Assembly (NCBI GenBank): GCA_031265025.1 | Contig: JAISDF010000074.1 | Span: forward strand, 1 to 8,469 | Source of the DNA: Spirochaetaceae bacterium | GTDB lineage: Bacteria; Spirochaetota; Spirochaetia; Treponematales; Breznakiellaceae | Length of the DNA: 8,469 bases | Reading direction: 5' to 3' | Part shown: piece by piece, positions 1-5,651 of the stretch | Layout: the number at the start of each line of letters is the position of its first letter | Numbering within the stretch: the stretch's first letter is position 1 | Notes under the pieces: generated by a model | Told to the model about the DNA's origin: nothing | The model's database searches: none | Seen by the model: only the letters and a program-made list of their open reading frames with translations | Made by a program: the position numbers and the translations under genes

Positions 1-58
1 AGGGGGGCGCGGCGCATATGCCGCAATGCCAAACGGCAGTGTGGAAATGCGCCCCCCT
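1..58. repeat. Perfect 10-bp inverted repeat at the left window edge
   Basis: Positions 1-10 (aggggggcgc) and 49-58 (gcgcccccct) are exact reverse complements. An alternative 7-bp stem pairs 11-17 with 47-53. Inside it 21-25 can pair with 40-44 (one G-T) and 27-30 with 35-38 around an AAAC loop. The arms compete, so either a G/C-clamped stem or a longer interrupted hairpin can form. It lies about 125 bp beyond the apt stop. It could be a distal terminator if a T-run follows beyond the window edge, a REP-like element, or the leader of the next gene. The visible bases do not decide between these. Confidence 0.5.
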
Positions 59-93
59 TCCTCCCTCTTAAACTTATTCGTCTTCTTCTCATT

Positions 94-130
94 GAATTTA
101 CCGCGAAGCGGTCCACTTCACGGCAAATTC
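94..130 (-). other. 15-bp RNA hairpin fully paired only in the minus-strand transcript
   Basis: Positions 94-108 pair with 116-130 around a 7-nt loop (109-115). Thirteen pairs are Watson-Crick. The other two (100/124 and 104/120) are G-U wobbles when the minus strand is transcribed but A-C mismatches in plus-strand RNA. This is sequence evidence that the structure, if functional, acts in RNA read through from apt. No U-tract follows the 3' arm, so it is not a standard intrinsic terminator. A shorter competing hairpin (100-112, ACCGC/GCGGT) sits inside it. Possible roles are 3'-UTR stabilisation, a processed small RNA, or part of a leader for the next gene. Confidence 0.45.
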
Positions 131-150
131 TTCTTTAAGTGAAGCAGCGT

Positions 151-174
151 TAATCCGGCAAGGAGGCCGGATTA
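151..174 (-). terminator. Strong hairpin just after apt, possible terminator without U-tract
   Basis: A perfect 9-bp stem (151-159 with 166-174, TAATCCGGC/GCCGGATTA) closes a 6-nt loop nine bases after the apt stop codon. Its position fits the end of the flavodoxin-like/apt operon. On the minus strand the following bases are ACGCTGC, with no U-run, so it is a weak candidate for intrinsic termination and may instead protect the mRNA 3' end. The loop reads CTCCTT in the transcript, which is anti-Shine-Dalgarno-like. Confidence 0.4.
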
Positions 175-183
175 GGGCACGGC

Positions 184-717
184 CTATTCCGAATCGTAGT
201 TTATCAGGGTGCGTACCGGGGTGGGCGCGAGTTTGGATTCAAAATTAAGAAAGGGCAGCCCTACGACGCCGAAAATCTCGGGGACTTCGGCGCCGGCTTT
301 TCTGAGCAGTTCCCTGGCGGCGGAGAGGGTTCCTCCGGTGGCGATAAGGTCGTCTATGAGGAGCACTTTCTGGCCGGCTTTGACATCGTCAACATGGAGT
401 TCTATTTCAGCCTCGGCGTATTCAAGATGGTATTTTTTGACCAGTGTTTTGCCGGGGAGCTTGCCTTTTTTCCGCACCAGTATCAGGGGTATGCCCATGC
501 GGCAGGCAAAGGGGGCGGCAAAAAGAAAGCCTCTGGCCTCAATGGCCGCCACGGCGTCTATGCTTCCCGCACTGTAATGCGAAACCATGGCTTCAACGCA
601 GTAGCAAAAAGCCACAGGCTGGGTAAGTATGCTGGTAATATCGTAAAAAAGAACGCCTTTCTTGGGAAAGTCGGGGACCCTCCTGATGTACCGGTCGAGA
701 TCAAAGGTTTCGCCCAT
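184..717 (-). CDS. apt: Adenine phosphoribosyltransferase
   Basis: This cytoplasmic purine-salvage enzyme converts adenine plus PRPP to AMP and pyrophosphate. At 177 residues it has the usual bacterial Apt length. The N-terminal PDFPKKGVLFYDIT (15-28) and the EARGFLFAAPFA stretch (60-71) are family signatures. The PRPP-binding loop is VLLIDDLIATGGT (118-130), with the paired aspartates and the ATGGT turn intact, and the VRKKGKLPGKT dimer loop (81-91) is also present. The ATG at 717 is preceded by AGGGAG at 730-725, seven bases away. That ribosome site overlaps the stop codon of the flavodoxin-like gene, so the two genes are probably one operon with coupled translation. Nothing catalytic looks missing. 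Identification is firm from motifs and length. Confidence 0.97.
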   Translation of the reverse strand: MGETFDLDRYIRRVPDFPKKGVLFYDITSILTQPVAFCYCVEAMVSHYSAGSIDAVAAIEARGFLFAAPFACRMGIPLILVRKKGKLPGKTLVKKYHLEYAEAEIELHVDDVKAGQKVLLIDDLIATGGTLSAARELLRKAGAEVPEIFGVVGLPFLNFESKLAPTPVRTLINYDSE

Positions 718-728
718 GGGAACGCTCC

Positions 729-1121
729 CTACTTTACGGTTTTAATCCAGGTTTTTACCGAACCTGAGCTGCCGGCCACAAAGGGCTTGGCGCTGACACG
801 AAGTTCGCAGTCATGAACAATACGGCGCAAATAGGCGGCGGCCTTGGCCGATCCGGCAAAAAGCCCTCCGGGGCGTCCGGCAAGATTGATATGAAGGAGC
901 AGTTGTTCCAGGCCGGCAAAGGAGGCCGGAGAAGGATTTTCGGCGCCAAAAAAGCAAAGGTCCGCGGGAAGCAGATCGGTAGCCGTAAAGTCCTTGGCCT
1001 TGACCACCTTGACCTTGTTGTCCGGAGAAGCGGCGGTAAAGACAGCGGCTATCTCTCCGGCTACCCTGACCGTGGATTCCGCGCCGTCAGTAACAATCAA
1101 AACAGTCTTTTTTGTTTCCAC
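729..1121 (-). CDS. Small flavodoxin-like protein
   Basis: This is a 130-residue soluble protein with an alternating beta/alpha pattern: a hydrophobic first strand TVLIV (6-10), then a loop TDGAESTVRVAG (11-22) placed like the FMN phosphate-binding loop of flavodoxins, then helix 18-30. Further strands lie near KVKVVKA (36-42), LCFFGAE (55-61) and GGLFAGS (85-91). It is shorter than a classical flavodoxin, and aromatic residues expected to stack on the flavin are not obvious, so FMN binding is uncertain. The only in-frame start before the upstream stop is GTG at 1121; an ATG two bases upstream is out of frame. The nearest SD-like AAGG is about 13 bases upstream, which is too far for normal use. 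It is followed after 11 bp by apt, suggesting a two-gene operon. The fold call is moderate and the physiological role is unknown. Confidence 0.7.
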   Translation of the reverse strand: METKKTVLIVTDGAESTVRVAGEIAAVFTAASPDNKVKVVKAKDFTATDLLPADLCFFGAENPSPASFAGLEQLLLHINLAGRPGGLFAGSAKAAAYLRRIVHDCELRVSAKPFVAGSSGSVKTWIKTVK

Positions 1122-1128
1122 ATGTATT

Positions 1129-1163
1129 AGTCTACCTTGTACCGGGAGGATGTGTCAATTATA
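1129..1163 (-). promoter_or_regulatory. Candidate promoter of the flavodoxin-like/apt operon
   Basis: Two overlapping readings exist on the minus strand. A perfect TTGACA at 1158-1153 is followed after 18 bp by TAGACT (1134-1129, four of six to consensus). That would start transcription at or next to the GTG start codon and give a leaderless message. Alternatively a perfect TATAAT at 1163-1158 could be a -10 box with a poor -35 (TTCCCC, near 1186-1181) and a leader of about 30 bases. Sequence alone does not choose between them. Confidence 0.45.
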
Positions 1164-1171
1164 TCATATAA
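1159..1171. repeat. AT-rich 13-bp palindrome TTATATGATATAA
   Basis: Two perfect 6-bp arms surround a single central base. The palindrome lies between the methyltransferase stop and the flavodoxin-like gene, abutting the TTGACA box at 1158 and overlapping the TATAAT hexamer. It could be an operator, or simply a flexible -10 region. It is too AT-rich and short to act as a terminator. Confidence 0.4.
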
Positions 1172-1190
1172 GGCCGCGCCGGGGAATCTT

Positions 1191-2303
1191 TCAGGATTTT
1201 TCAACAAGGTAAAGATATTCCCTAAGATGAATCTCCCTGTTTCTGAGGTTTCTGCTGCCCCGGAAGGCGGTATAGGGGGTTTCGAGCACCGTCAGTTTCC
1301 CGGCCTTTGAAAGCAGCGCCTCCATTGCTTCCCGGCCTATAAAGCCTTCGGAATTATAGGATACAAGGAGGAATTTTGCCCTGATGCCCAGGGCCAGTTC
1401 CTCCAGGGCAGCCGGGGCTTCGCGCTTTTTGTTGTATGGGGAACGGTTCCAGCCGGGAGGTATGCCCGAAACCGGGCTCAGAGCGCCGGGCCTTTCGTAG
1501 CGGGTAATAAGATTAAGCATAAAATAATTTGAACCATAGGGATGCTGGTTGTAGGGGGGATCAAGGTAGGCCAGGTCAAGCTCGGGCAGACGCCTTGCCA
1601 GGGCATTGGCGTCCTCGCGGTAAATTTCCACAGGACATTCAAAACGGCTGAATACGGGAAAGGGCAGCGCGATATTGCCCCGGATGCGGCTCAGGGCATC
1701 TTCCCCTGTCCCTCCGAAACGGCCTATACCCGTAGAGCGGTCCTTGTAAAAGCCCTTGAAGACCCCGGCGGTATTGGCGTGTATTGAAGCCTCGGAAAGA
1801 AGGGGGGCAATAAAAAAGGGCTGTATTTCCCCGGCGAATTCATCTATATATTGCCGCGCGCTGTCTATATAGGCGGCGTTCCGGGGAGTATAAAAAACCC
1901 GCTCACCGGGCCCTATGCGGTCTTCGTTAGAGGGGGCGTACAATTCGGCGATAAAACCGGGCCGGAACGGGCCTGAAAGTTTTTCAAGGAGGCCGAGGTG
2001 CAGTTTTTCAAGTTCCGCAAGCGGAACCGGCAGTTCGCAACGGTTGGCAAGGTAACAGCGGCTGATACATTCGCTATACGGTTCAAGGTCATTGCTGACA
2101 AGAAGACTCGCGTAGCGCTTAAAAAAACGGCTTACCGCCCCCGACCCGCTGAATACGTCAAAGAGCGCCAGCTTGTCCCGGCCAAGACGGGAACGGACAA
2201 CTTCAAGGGCCCTGCCTATAAAATCAAGAAGGCTCCGTTTGTTGCCGAGGCAGGTAATGAGCTGCCGCCCCAGATATTCCGGGTCCTCGCCGGGCTCCCG
2301 CAT
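1191..2303 (-). CDS. Orphan D12-class DNA N6-adenine methyltransferase
   Basis: This enzyme is predicted to transfer a methyl group from S-adenosylmethionine to adenine in a specific DNA site. In the 370 residues, motif X appears near the N-terminus (LGNKRSLLDFIG, 19-30), the SAM-binding motif I is FDVFSGSGAVSRFF (48-61) and the catalytic motif IV is DPPY (248-251), followed by NQHPYGSNYFMLN. The order X-I-IV and the late LLVSYNSEGFI (312-322) and FRGSRNLRNREIHLREYLYL (347-366) match the Dam/FokI-like D12 family. All expected motifs are intact. The ATG at 2303 lies 15 bp after the lipoprotein stop. The only SD-like bases (AGTAGG) overlap that stop and are about 12 bases from the ATG, so reinitiation or coupling is likely. 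No endonuclease gene adjoins it, so it looks solitary and epigenetic rather than part of restriction-modification. The recognition sequence cannot be read from this window. Confidence 0.92.
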   Translation of the reverse strand: MREPGEDPEYLGRQLITCLGNKRSLLDFIGRALEVVRSRLGRDKLALFDVFSGSGAVSRFFKRYASLLVSNDLEPYSECISRCYLANRCELPVPLAELEKLHLGLLEKLSGPFRPGFIAELYAPSNEDRIGPGERVFYTPRNAAYIDSARQYIDEFAGEIQPFFIAPLLSEASIHANTAGVFKGFYKDRSTGIGRFGGTGEDALSRIRGNIALPFPVFSRFECPVEIYREDANALARRLPELDLAYLDPPYNQHPYGSNYFMLNLITRYERPGALSPVSGIPPGWNRSPYNKKREAPAALEELALGIRAKFLLVSYNSEGFIGREAMEALLSKAGKLTVLETPYTAFRGSRNLRNREIHLREYLYLVEKS

Positions 2304-2318
2304 GCGGCGCGAAAATGC

Positions 2319-3287
2319 CTACTGGCCGAGAAAGGCTCCGAATACCCAGCCATCCACCGGAGAAGTAATATGGTACCACCTGCCGGTCCGCCCGTCGACG
2401 GTATAGCTTTCGCTTGTTTCCTCGGAAACCTTTACTTCCGTATCCAGGGAAAGCTGGCTTATGATTCTGCCGCCTTTCTCATCGGGATTATCCCGCACAT
2501 TGACATCATGATCATTGACCCAAAGAGAGCCCAGGGAACTGGGCTGTATTGCCTTGCCGGACAGAAGCCCCCGTATCTCGGCGGCAAAGGCCGATCCGGG
2601 ATAGTCATTATAGGCCGCCTCAAGAAGGGCCTCTTTGCGTATGGCCTCAGCCGGGCCCAGCACCTCGGCGGTATGAAGCAGTATGACGGACTGTACATCG
2701 TCATTGCTGAAAGTAAGCGACTGGGTTTTGATAAAATTGGTCCGGTAATTACGCTGGCGTTCAGCGTCATAGGCCTGGAACTGCACAAAACCGTCCCGCT
2801 CCGTTTCAGGATAGGTAACAAGCACGGTCTTTAACGGCAGTATGGTACTCAGGGCGTCGGTATTGCGCGCCCCGCTGTAAAGCACCGCCCTCTCGTCAAT
2901 CACCACGGCAAGGTTCCCCGCCGGGGCAAGCTGGGAACTGAACATGAACCCTGTCTTGCCGCCATCCCGCATGATGGGGGTAAATTCGTATTCGGCCTTG
3001 TCCCCGGCATAGGTGTACGTTGCCGAATCGCCGAGAACGGCAACCCTTTCGCCCAGGACAATCGTATCATTCCATCTGATACTGGTAATCTCTTCGGCGT
3101 CGTTTTTTTCCGCCAAGCAGAAACTGGAATTTACCCTGAGCGCCATGCCCTGGGACAAGCTGGTCTGGGCAGGCGCGGACGGCTCGGAGGAGACGGTCCG
3201 CGAAATACCCGGTGAATCCGATTTACCGCAGGAAAGCAGGACCACGGCGGCAAAACCCGCATACAAAAAAACGCGCTGGTTTTTCAT
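2319..3287 (-). CDS. SH3-domain lipoprotein
   Basis: This is a 322-residue predicted lipoprotein. A short basic N-terminus (MKNQR) and hydrophobic stretch (6-18) end in the lipobox VLLSC, with lipidated Cys20 followed by a Gly/Ser/Pro/Thr-rich linker to about residue 48. The C-terminus (about 256-320) is a clear bacterial SH3 domain: VNVRDNPDEKGGRIISQL, then WYHIT and DGWVFGAFL. Residues 50-120, ending GFMFSSQL, and 127-190, beginning AVVIDERAVLYSG, have similar beta-rich, SH3-like spacing, so three SH3-like modules are plausible; only the last is confident. A helical segment (195-245) separates them. Such domains usually bind cell-wall or protein ligands at the envelope. The start is well supported by AGGGGGAAG six bases or so before the ATG. 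The gene follows the tRNA by 49 bp with no terminator and precedes the methyltransferase by 15 bp. Confidence 0.85.
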   Translation of the reverse strand: MKNQRVFLYAGFAAVVLLSCGKSDSPGISRTVSSEPSAPAQTSLSQGMALRVNSSFCLAEKNDAEEITSIRWNDTIVLGERVAVLGDSATYTYAGDKAEYEFTPIMRDGGKTGFMFSSQLAPAGNLAVVIDERAVLYSGARNTDALSTILPLKTVLVTYPETERDGFVQFQAYDAERQRNYRTNFIKTQSLTFSNDDVQSVILLHTAEVLGPAEAIRKEALLEAAYNDYPGSAFAAEIRGLLSGKAIQPSSLGSLWVNDHDVNVRDNPDEKGGRIISQLSLDTEVKVSEETSESYTVDGRTGRWYHITSPVDGWVFGAFLGQ

Positions 3288-3314
3288 TATCTTCCCCCTT
3301 AAATTTACATGATT

Positions 3315-3324
3315 TGTCCGGACA
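3315..3324. repeat. 10-bp palindrome TGTCCGGACA between tRNA and lipoprotein
   Basis: A perfect palindrome without a loop lies between the 3' end of the tRNA gene and the lipoprotein ribosome site. It has no following T-run and is not a terminator. It could be a protein-binding site or chance. Confidence 0.3.
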
Positions 3325-3336
3325 GACCGTGTCTTT

Positions 3337-3409
3337 TAGCGACAAGTGGGATCGAACCACTGACCGAACGGATATGAGCCGTTTGCTCTACCATCTGAGC
3401 TATGTCGCC
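3337..3409 (-). tRNA. tRNA with CAT anticodon, probably elongator tRNA-Met
   Basis: The 73-nt cloverleaf is complete. The acceptor stem GGCGACA/TGTCGCT is closed with a terminal G1-U72 wobble, the D arm is GCTC/GAGC, and the anticodon arm is AACGG/CCGTT around loop CTCATAT. The T arm is AGTGG/CCACT around TTCGATC, the discriminator is A73, and CCA is not encoded. CAT decodes AUG, or AUA if C34 is lysidine-modified. Initiator identity is excluded because the anticodon stem lacks the three G-C pairs and position 1 is paired. A G1-U72 pair also occurs in the Bacillus elongator tRNA-Met, which favours elongator Met. The anticodon arm, however, resembles tRNA-Ile2, so that alternative stays open. 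Confidence 0.88.
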
Positions 3410-3452
3410 ATGCCGGCAAAGCGTCCGGAACGCCAAACCGGTAATAAAAAAC

Positions 3453-3481
3453 ACCCTACTAAAAGCATGGCTCTTTGTCAA
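3453..3481 (-). promoter_or_regulatory. Promoter of the tRNA (and probably lipoprotein-methyltransferase)
   Basis: A perfect -35 TTGACA at 3481-3476 is separated by exactly 17 bp from a weaker -10 TAGGGT (3458-3453). The predicted start is about 40 bases before the mature tRNA 5' end, leaving a leader for RNase P to remove. I see no other good promoter before the lipoprotein gene, so this one probably drives all three genes. Confidence 0.6.
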
Positions 3482-3488
3482 TAGAGCC
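3469..3488. repeat. Inverted repeat bracketing the tRNA -35 box
   Basis: GGCTCT (3469-3474) and AGAGCC (3483-3488) are perfect 6-bp arms around an 8-nt centre that contains TTGACA. The right arm shares 3486-3488 with the terminator stem of the chemoreceptor gene, so the two structures cannot form together in RNA. In DNA the repeat is placed where an operator would block RNA polymerase. Confidence 0.4.
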
Positions 3489-3518
3489 GCTTTCAGTCCT
3501 GATGGTTCTGAAAGCGGC
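3482..3518 (-). terminator. Intrinsic terminator of the chemoreceptor gene
   Basis: A perfect 11-bp stem (3508-3518 with 3486-3496, GCCGCTTTCAG/CTGAAAGCGGC) with an 11-nt loop lies 15 bp after the MCP stop. On the minus strand it is followed by TCTATTG, a short and imperfect U-tract that continues straight into the tRNA -35 box. The stem is strong; the U-tract is poor, so termination may be partial. Confidence 0.65.
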
Positions 3519-3533
3519 CGGGATACCCTGTTC

Positions 3534-5603
3534 TCAGCCGGAAAGTTTGAATTTTGAAACTTCGGCGGACAAAAGGGAGACGTTTTCCCTGGTGAGGACG
3601 GTGATTTCGTTCAGGTTCTTTACGGCGCCGCTGATACGGTCGGTGCTTCCGGCAATGGCGTCCATTTCGGAACTCATCTCCACGGTGGCGGTGGACAGGT
3701 GGTTCATTTCGTTTACTATGGCGGCGCTGGATTCCATCATCCCGGATGAACCTTCCTTGACCATGCCGGTAATCTCGCTGATCTCCCTCATGGCCTGGAG
3801 TATCTGGGTGCTGCCGGCGCTCTGCTCATCCATGGCGCCCCTGATTACCGTCTCCTGGTTCCGCACCTGATCAAGGATGAAGAGTATATTGCTGAACCTG
3901 TCCTGGCTCTCGCCGGACAGGGTGGTGGCGGTATTGATCTGGTTTTTCAGGTTGGTGAGTACCGTGGAGATGGACTTGCCCTGGGCGGAGGAATTTTCCG
4001 CCAGCTTGCGGATTTCGTCGGCCACTACCGCAAAGCCCCGGCCGGCGTCGCCGGCATGGGCCGCTTCTATGGCGGCGTTCATGGCGAGGAGATTGGTCTG
4101 CCCGGCTATGTTCTGTATCATGGAACTGGCTTCTATCAGCCCGTTTGAAGCGTCTTCGAGGATTTTCATGATGTCCACCACTTTCTGAATTCCGTCCCTG
4201 CCCGATTCGGAAGCCCGGAGCAGTTCATCCATGGACGCGGCGTTCTTGGTCAGTATGTCCGCCACCGACTTGATATTGGACACCATCTCCTCAATGGCCG
4301 ATGAGGACTCAACCACCGCGGCGCTCTGGCTTTCGATGGAACTGTTGAGTTTTTCCGTGTGGCTTTTTATTTCCTCCATGGCGGCGGAGGTCTCGGTAAC
4401 AGAGGCGGCCTGGGAAACGGTCTTTTCCCTGACCCCCGATATGCCGTCCACAATACGGGTAGTGGCGGCGTCGGCGGTGTTCATCGTGGAAAAAAGATCG
4501 CCTGATATGCGCTCCAGCCGTCCGGCGGCCTCCTGGGTGGTCTTTACCATTCGGGCAAGGCTGTCAATAGAAAGGTTGAATTGCTCCGACATGGCGCCGA
4601 TTTCGTCCCCGGCTTTGACGTCGAGCCTTTCCCCCAGGTCCCCGCCGGAAACTTTTTCCAGCACGGGAATCATTTTTTTGATGGGCCGCGCCACCGAGCG
4701 GCCGATGAGCACCGCGATGGCAAGGCCGGCAAGCACCGACGCGGGAACCAGAATGATGATCAGGAGCCTCAAGGTCCGTATTCCCGCCATGAGTTCATCA
4801 TAGGTAATCGTAACCATGAGTTTCCAGTTAAAATCTTCTATGGGCGAATACCCCACGAACATATTCCGCTTGTTGTATACATACCTGACTATTCCCGTCT
4901 TGCCTTCCAGGGCTGTGGCTATTGAGGCTGCCAGGGATTTCAGCGAAGGGTCTTTTTCAGCGTCTTTGGAAGGGGTAAAGCGGTTTATCACCAGGGAGTC
5001 GTCAGGATGGGCGACGATGGTTCCTTCCCGGTTAATGATATAGGAATAGCCTGTCTCTCCCATCTTTACCGTACTGGTAAGCCTGGTTAAAACAGAGGCG
5101 TCCAGCCTGGCGGCGATGGCGCCAACAACGCGGTTTCCGTTGGTGATGGGAACGGCGAACATGATCTCAGGCATAGCGGTACTCTTTCTTACGATTACGT
5201 CCGAGACCGCGGCGCGGCCAGCGAGGGCCTTTTGTATGTAATCCAGGCCGCTCAGATCCGAGGAGGACCCGTCAACAAGATAACGGACCGTTCCGTCAGG
5301 GCTTACTATGCCCATGTCCAGAAAGCCGGTACGTTCAATATCATCGATGAGACCCTTGTACTGTTCTTCCCAGTCCATGGTCCTGACCCTGGCCCTGATT
5401 GCCAGCTCCCGCAGTACGTCAAGGTAATTGGTAAGCGTCGCCTGAATGAGCTGCGCCCCCATATCCGCCTCATTGATGAGGGTAGTTTCGGCTGTAGATT
5501 CAACAATGCCCGAAGCAACAAAAAGCGCTATCAGTCCTATGCTGAGCGATACCGCTAGTACAAGAATCCCGACAAACAGGGAAACCCTTTTAGACAGATG
5601 CAT
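3534..5603 (-). CDS. Methyl-accepting chemotaxis protein (dCACHE-HAMP-signalling)
   Basis: This inner-membrane chemoreceptor of 689 residues passes ligand signals to CheW/CheA. In order it has TM1 (about 8-31), a periplasmic double-CACHE sensor (about 38-270, with GETGYSYIINREGTIVAHP at 182-200 typical of the membrane-distal/proximal fold), TM2 (about 278-300), and HAMP (about 301-354, RPIKK to DEIGAMSEQFN). A long coiled-coil signalling domain follows. The kinase-control tip is intact: QTNLLAMNAAIEAAHAGDAG and GRGFAVVADEIRKLAENS (502-538). Methylation-like sites include SAAMEEI (406-412) and SSAIEEM (434-440). The Cys-free C-terminus ends KFKLSG without a CheR-tethering pentapeptide. The RxWY-type amino-acid-binding signature is not evident in the sensor, so its ligand is unknown. 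ATG at 5603 is supported by GAGGGG ten bases upstream. It is flanked by terminators and its own promoter, so it is probably monocistronic. Confidence 0.96.
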   Translation of the reverse strand: MHLSKRVSLFVGILVLAVSLSIGLIALFVASGIVESTAETTLINEADMGAQLIQATLTNYLDVLRELAIRARVRTMDWEEQYKGLIDDIERTGFLDMGIVSPDGTVRYLVDGSSSDLSGLDYIQKALAGRAAVSDVIVRKSTAMPEIMFAVPITNGNRVVGAIAARLDASVLTRLTSTVKMGETGYSYIINREGTIVAHPDDSLVINRFTPSKDAEKDPSLKSLAASIATALEGKTGIVRYVYNKRNMFVGYSPIEDFNWKLMVTITYDELMAGIRTLRLLIIILVPASVLAGLAIAVLIGRSVARPIKKMIPVLEKVSGGDLGERLDVKAGDEIGAMSEQFNLSIDSLARMVKTTQEAAGRLERISGDLFSTMNTADAATTRIVDGISGVREKTVSQAASVTETSAAMEEIKSHTEKLNSSIESQSAAVVESSSAIEEMVSNIKSVADILTKNAASMDELLRASESGRDGIQKVVDIMKILEDASNGLIEASSMIQNIAGQTNLLAMNAAIEAAHAGDAGRGFAVVADEIRKLAENSSAQGKSISTVLTNLKNQINTATTLSGESQDRFSNILFILDQVRNQETVIRGAMDEQSAGSTQILQAMREISEITGMVKEGSSGMMESSAAIVNEMNHLSTATVEMSSEMDAIAGSTDRISGAVKNLNEITVLTRENVSLLSAEVSKFKLSG

Positions 5604-5630
5604 GATGTATTCACCCCTCGCGTATGTAGT

Positions 5631-5643
5631 GACTCCTTGAGTC
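5631..5643 (-). other. Small hairpin at the predicted 5' end of the chemoreceptor mRNA
   Basis: GACTC and GAGTC form a perfect 5-bp stem around AAG. It begins close to the start site predicted from the TACACT box and presents an AAGGAG sequence about 30 bases before the ATG, too far to be the working ribosome site. It may be a 5'-stabilising stem or chance. Confidence 0.3.
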
Positions 5644-5651
5644 TACAGATA

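Noticed and set aside
1..92. Minus-strand open frame from ATG at 92 running off the left edge (begins MRRRRISLRG)
   Set aside because: The start follows the 94-130 hairpin with only a weak GCGG before it, the product is mostly Arg/Gly/Pro-rich, and the sequence is explained by a purine tract and inverted repeats. More sequence to the left would be needed to revive it.
1121..1123. ATG just upstream of the GTG start of the flavodoxin-like gene
   Set aside because: It is in a different frame (reads ATG TGG AAA) and does not lead into the flavodoxin-like protein.
1998..2834. 278-codon open frame on the plus strand
   Set aside because: It crosses the boundary of the lipoprotein and methyltransferase genes in antisense and has no recognisable motifs or ribosome site, while both minus-strand genes have clear family signatures.
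3321..3333. GACA/TGTC small hairpin after the tRNA as a tRNA terminator
   Set aside because: Only four base pairs and no U-run on the minus strand; read-through into the lipoprotein gene is more likely.
3337..3409. Initiator tRNA-fMet
   Set aside because: The anticodon stem is AACGG/CCGTT rather than the three consecutive G-C pairs of initiators, and position 1 pairs with 72.
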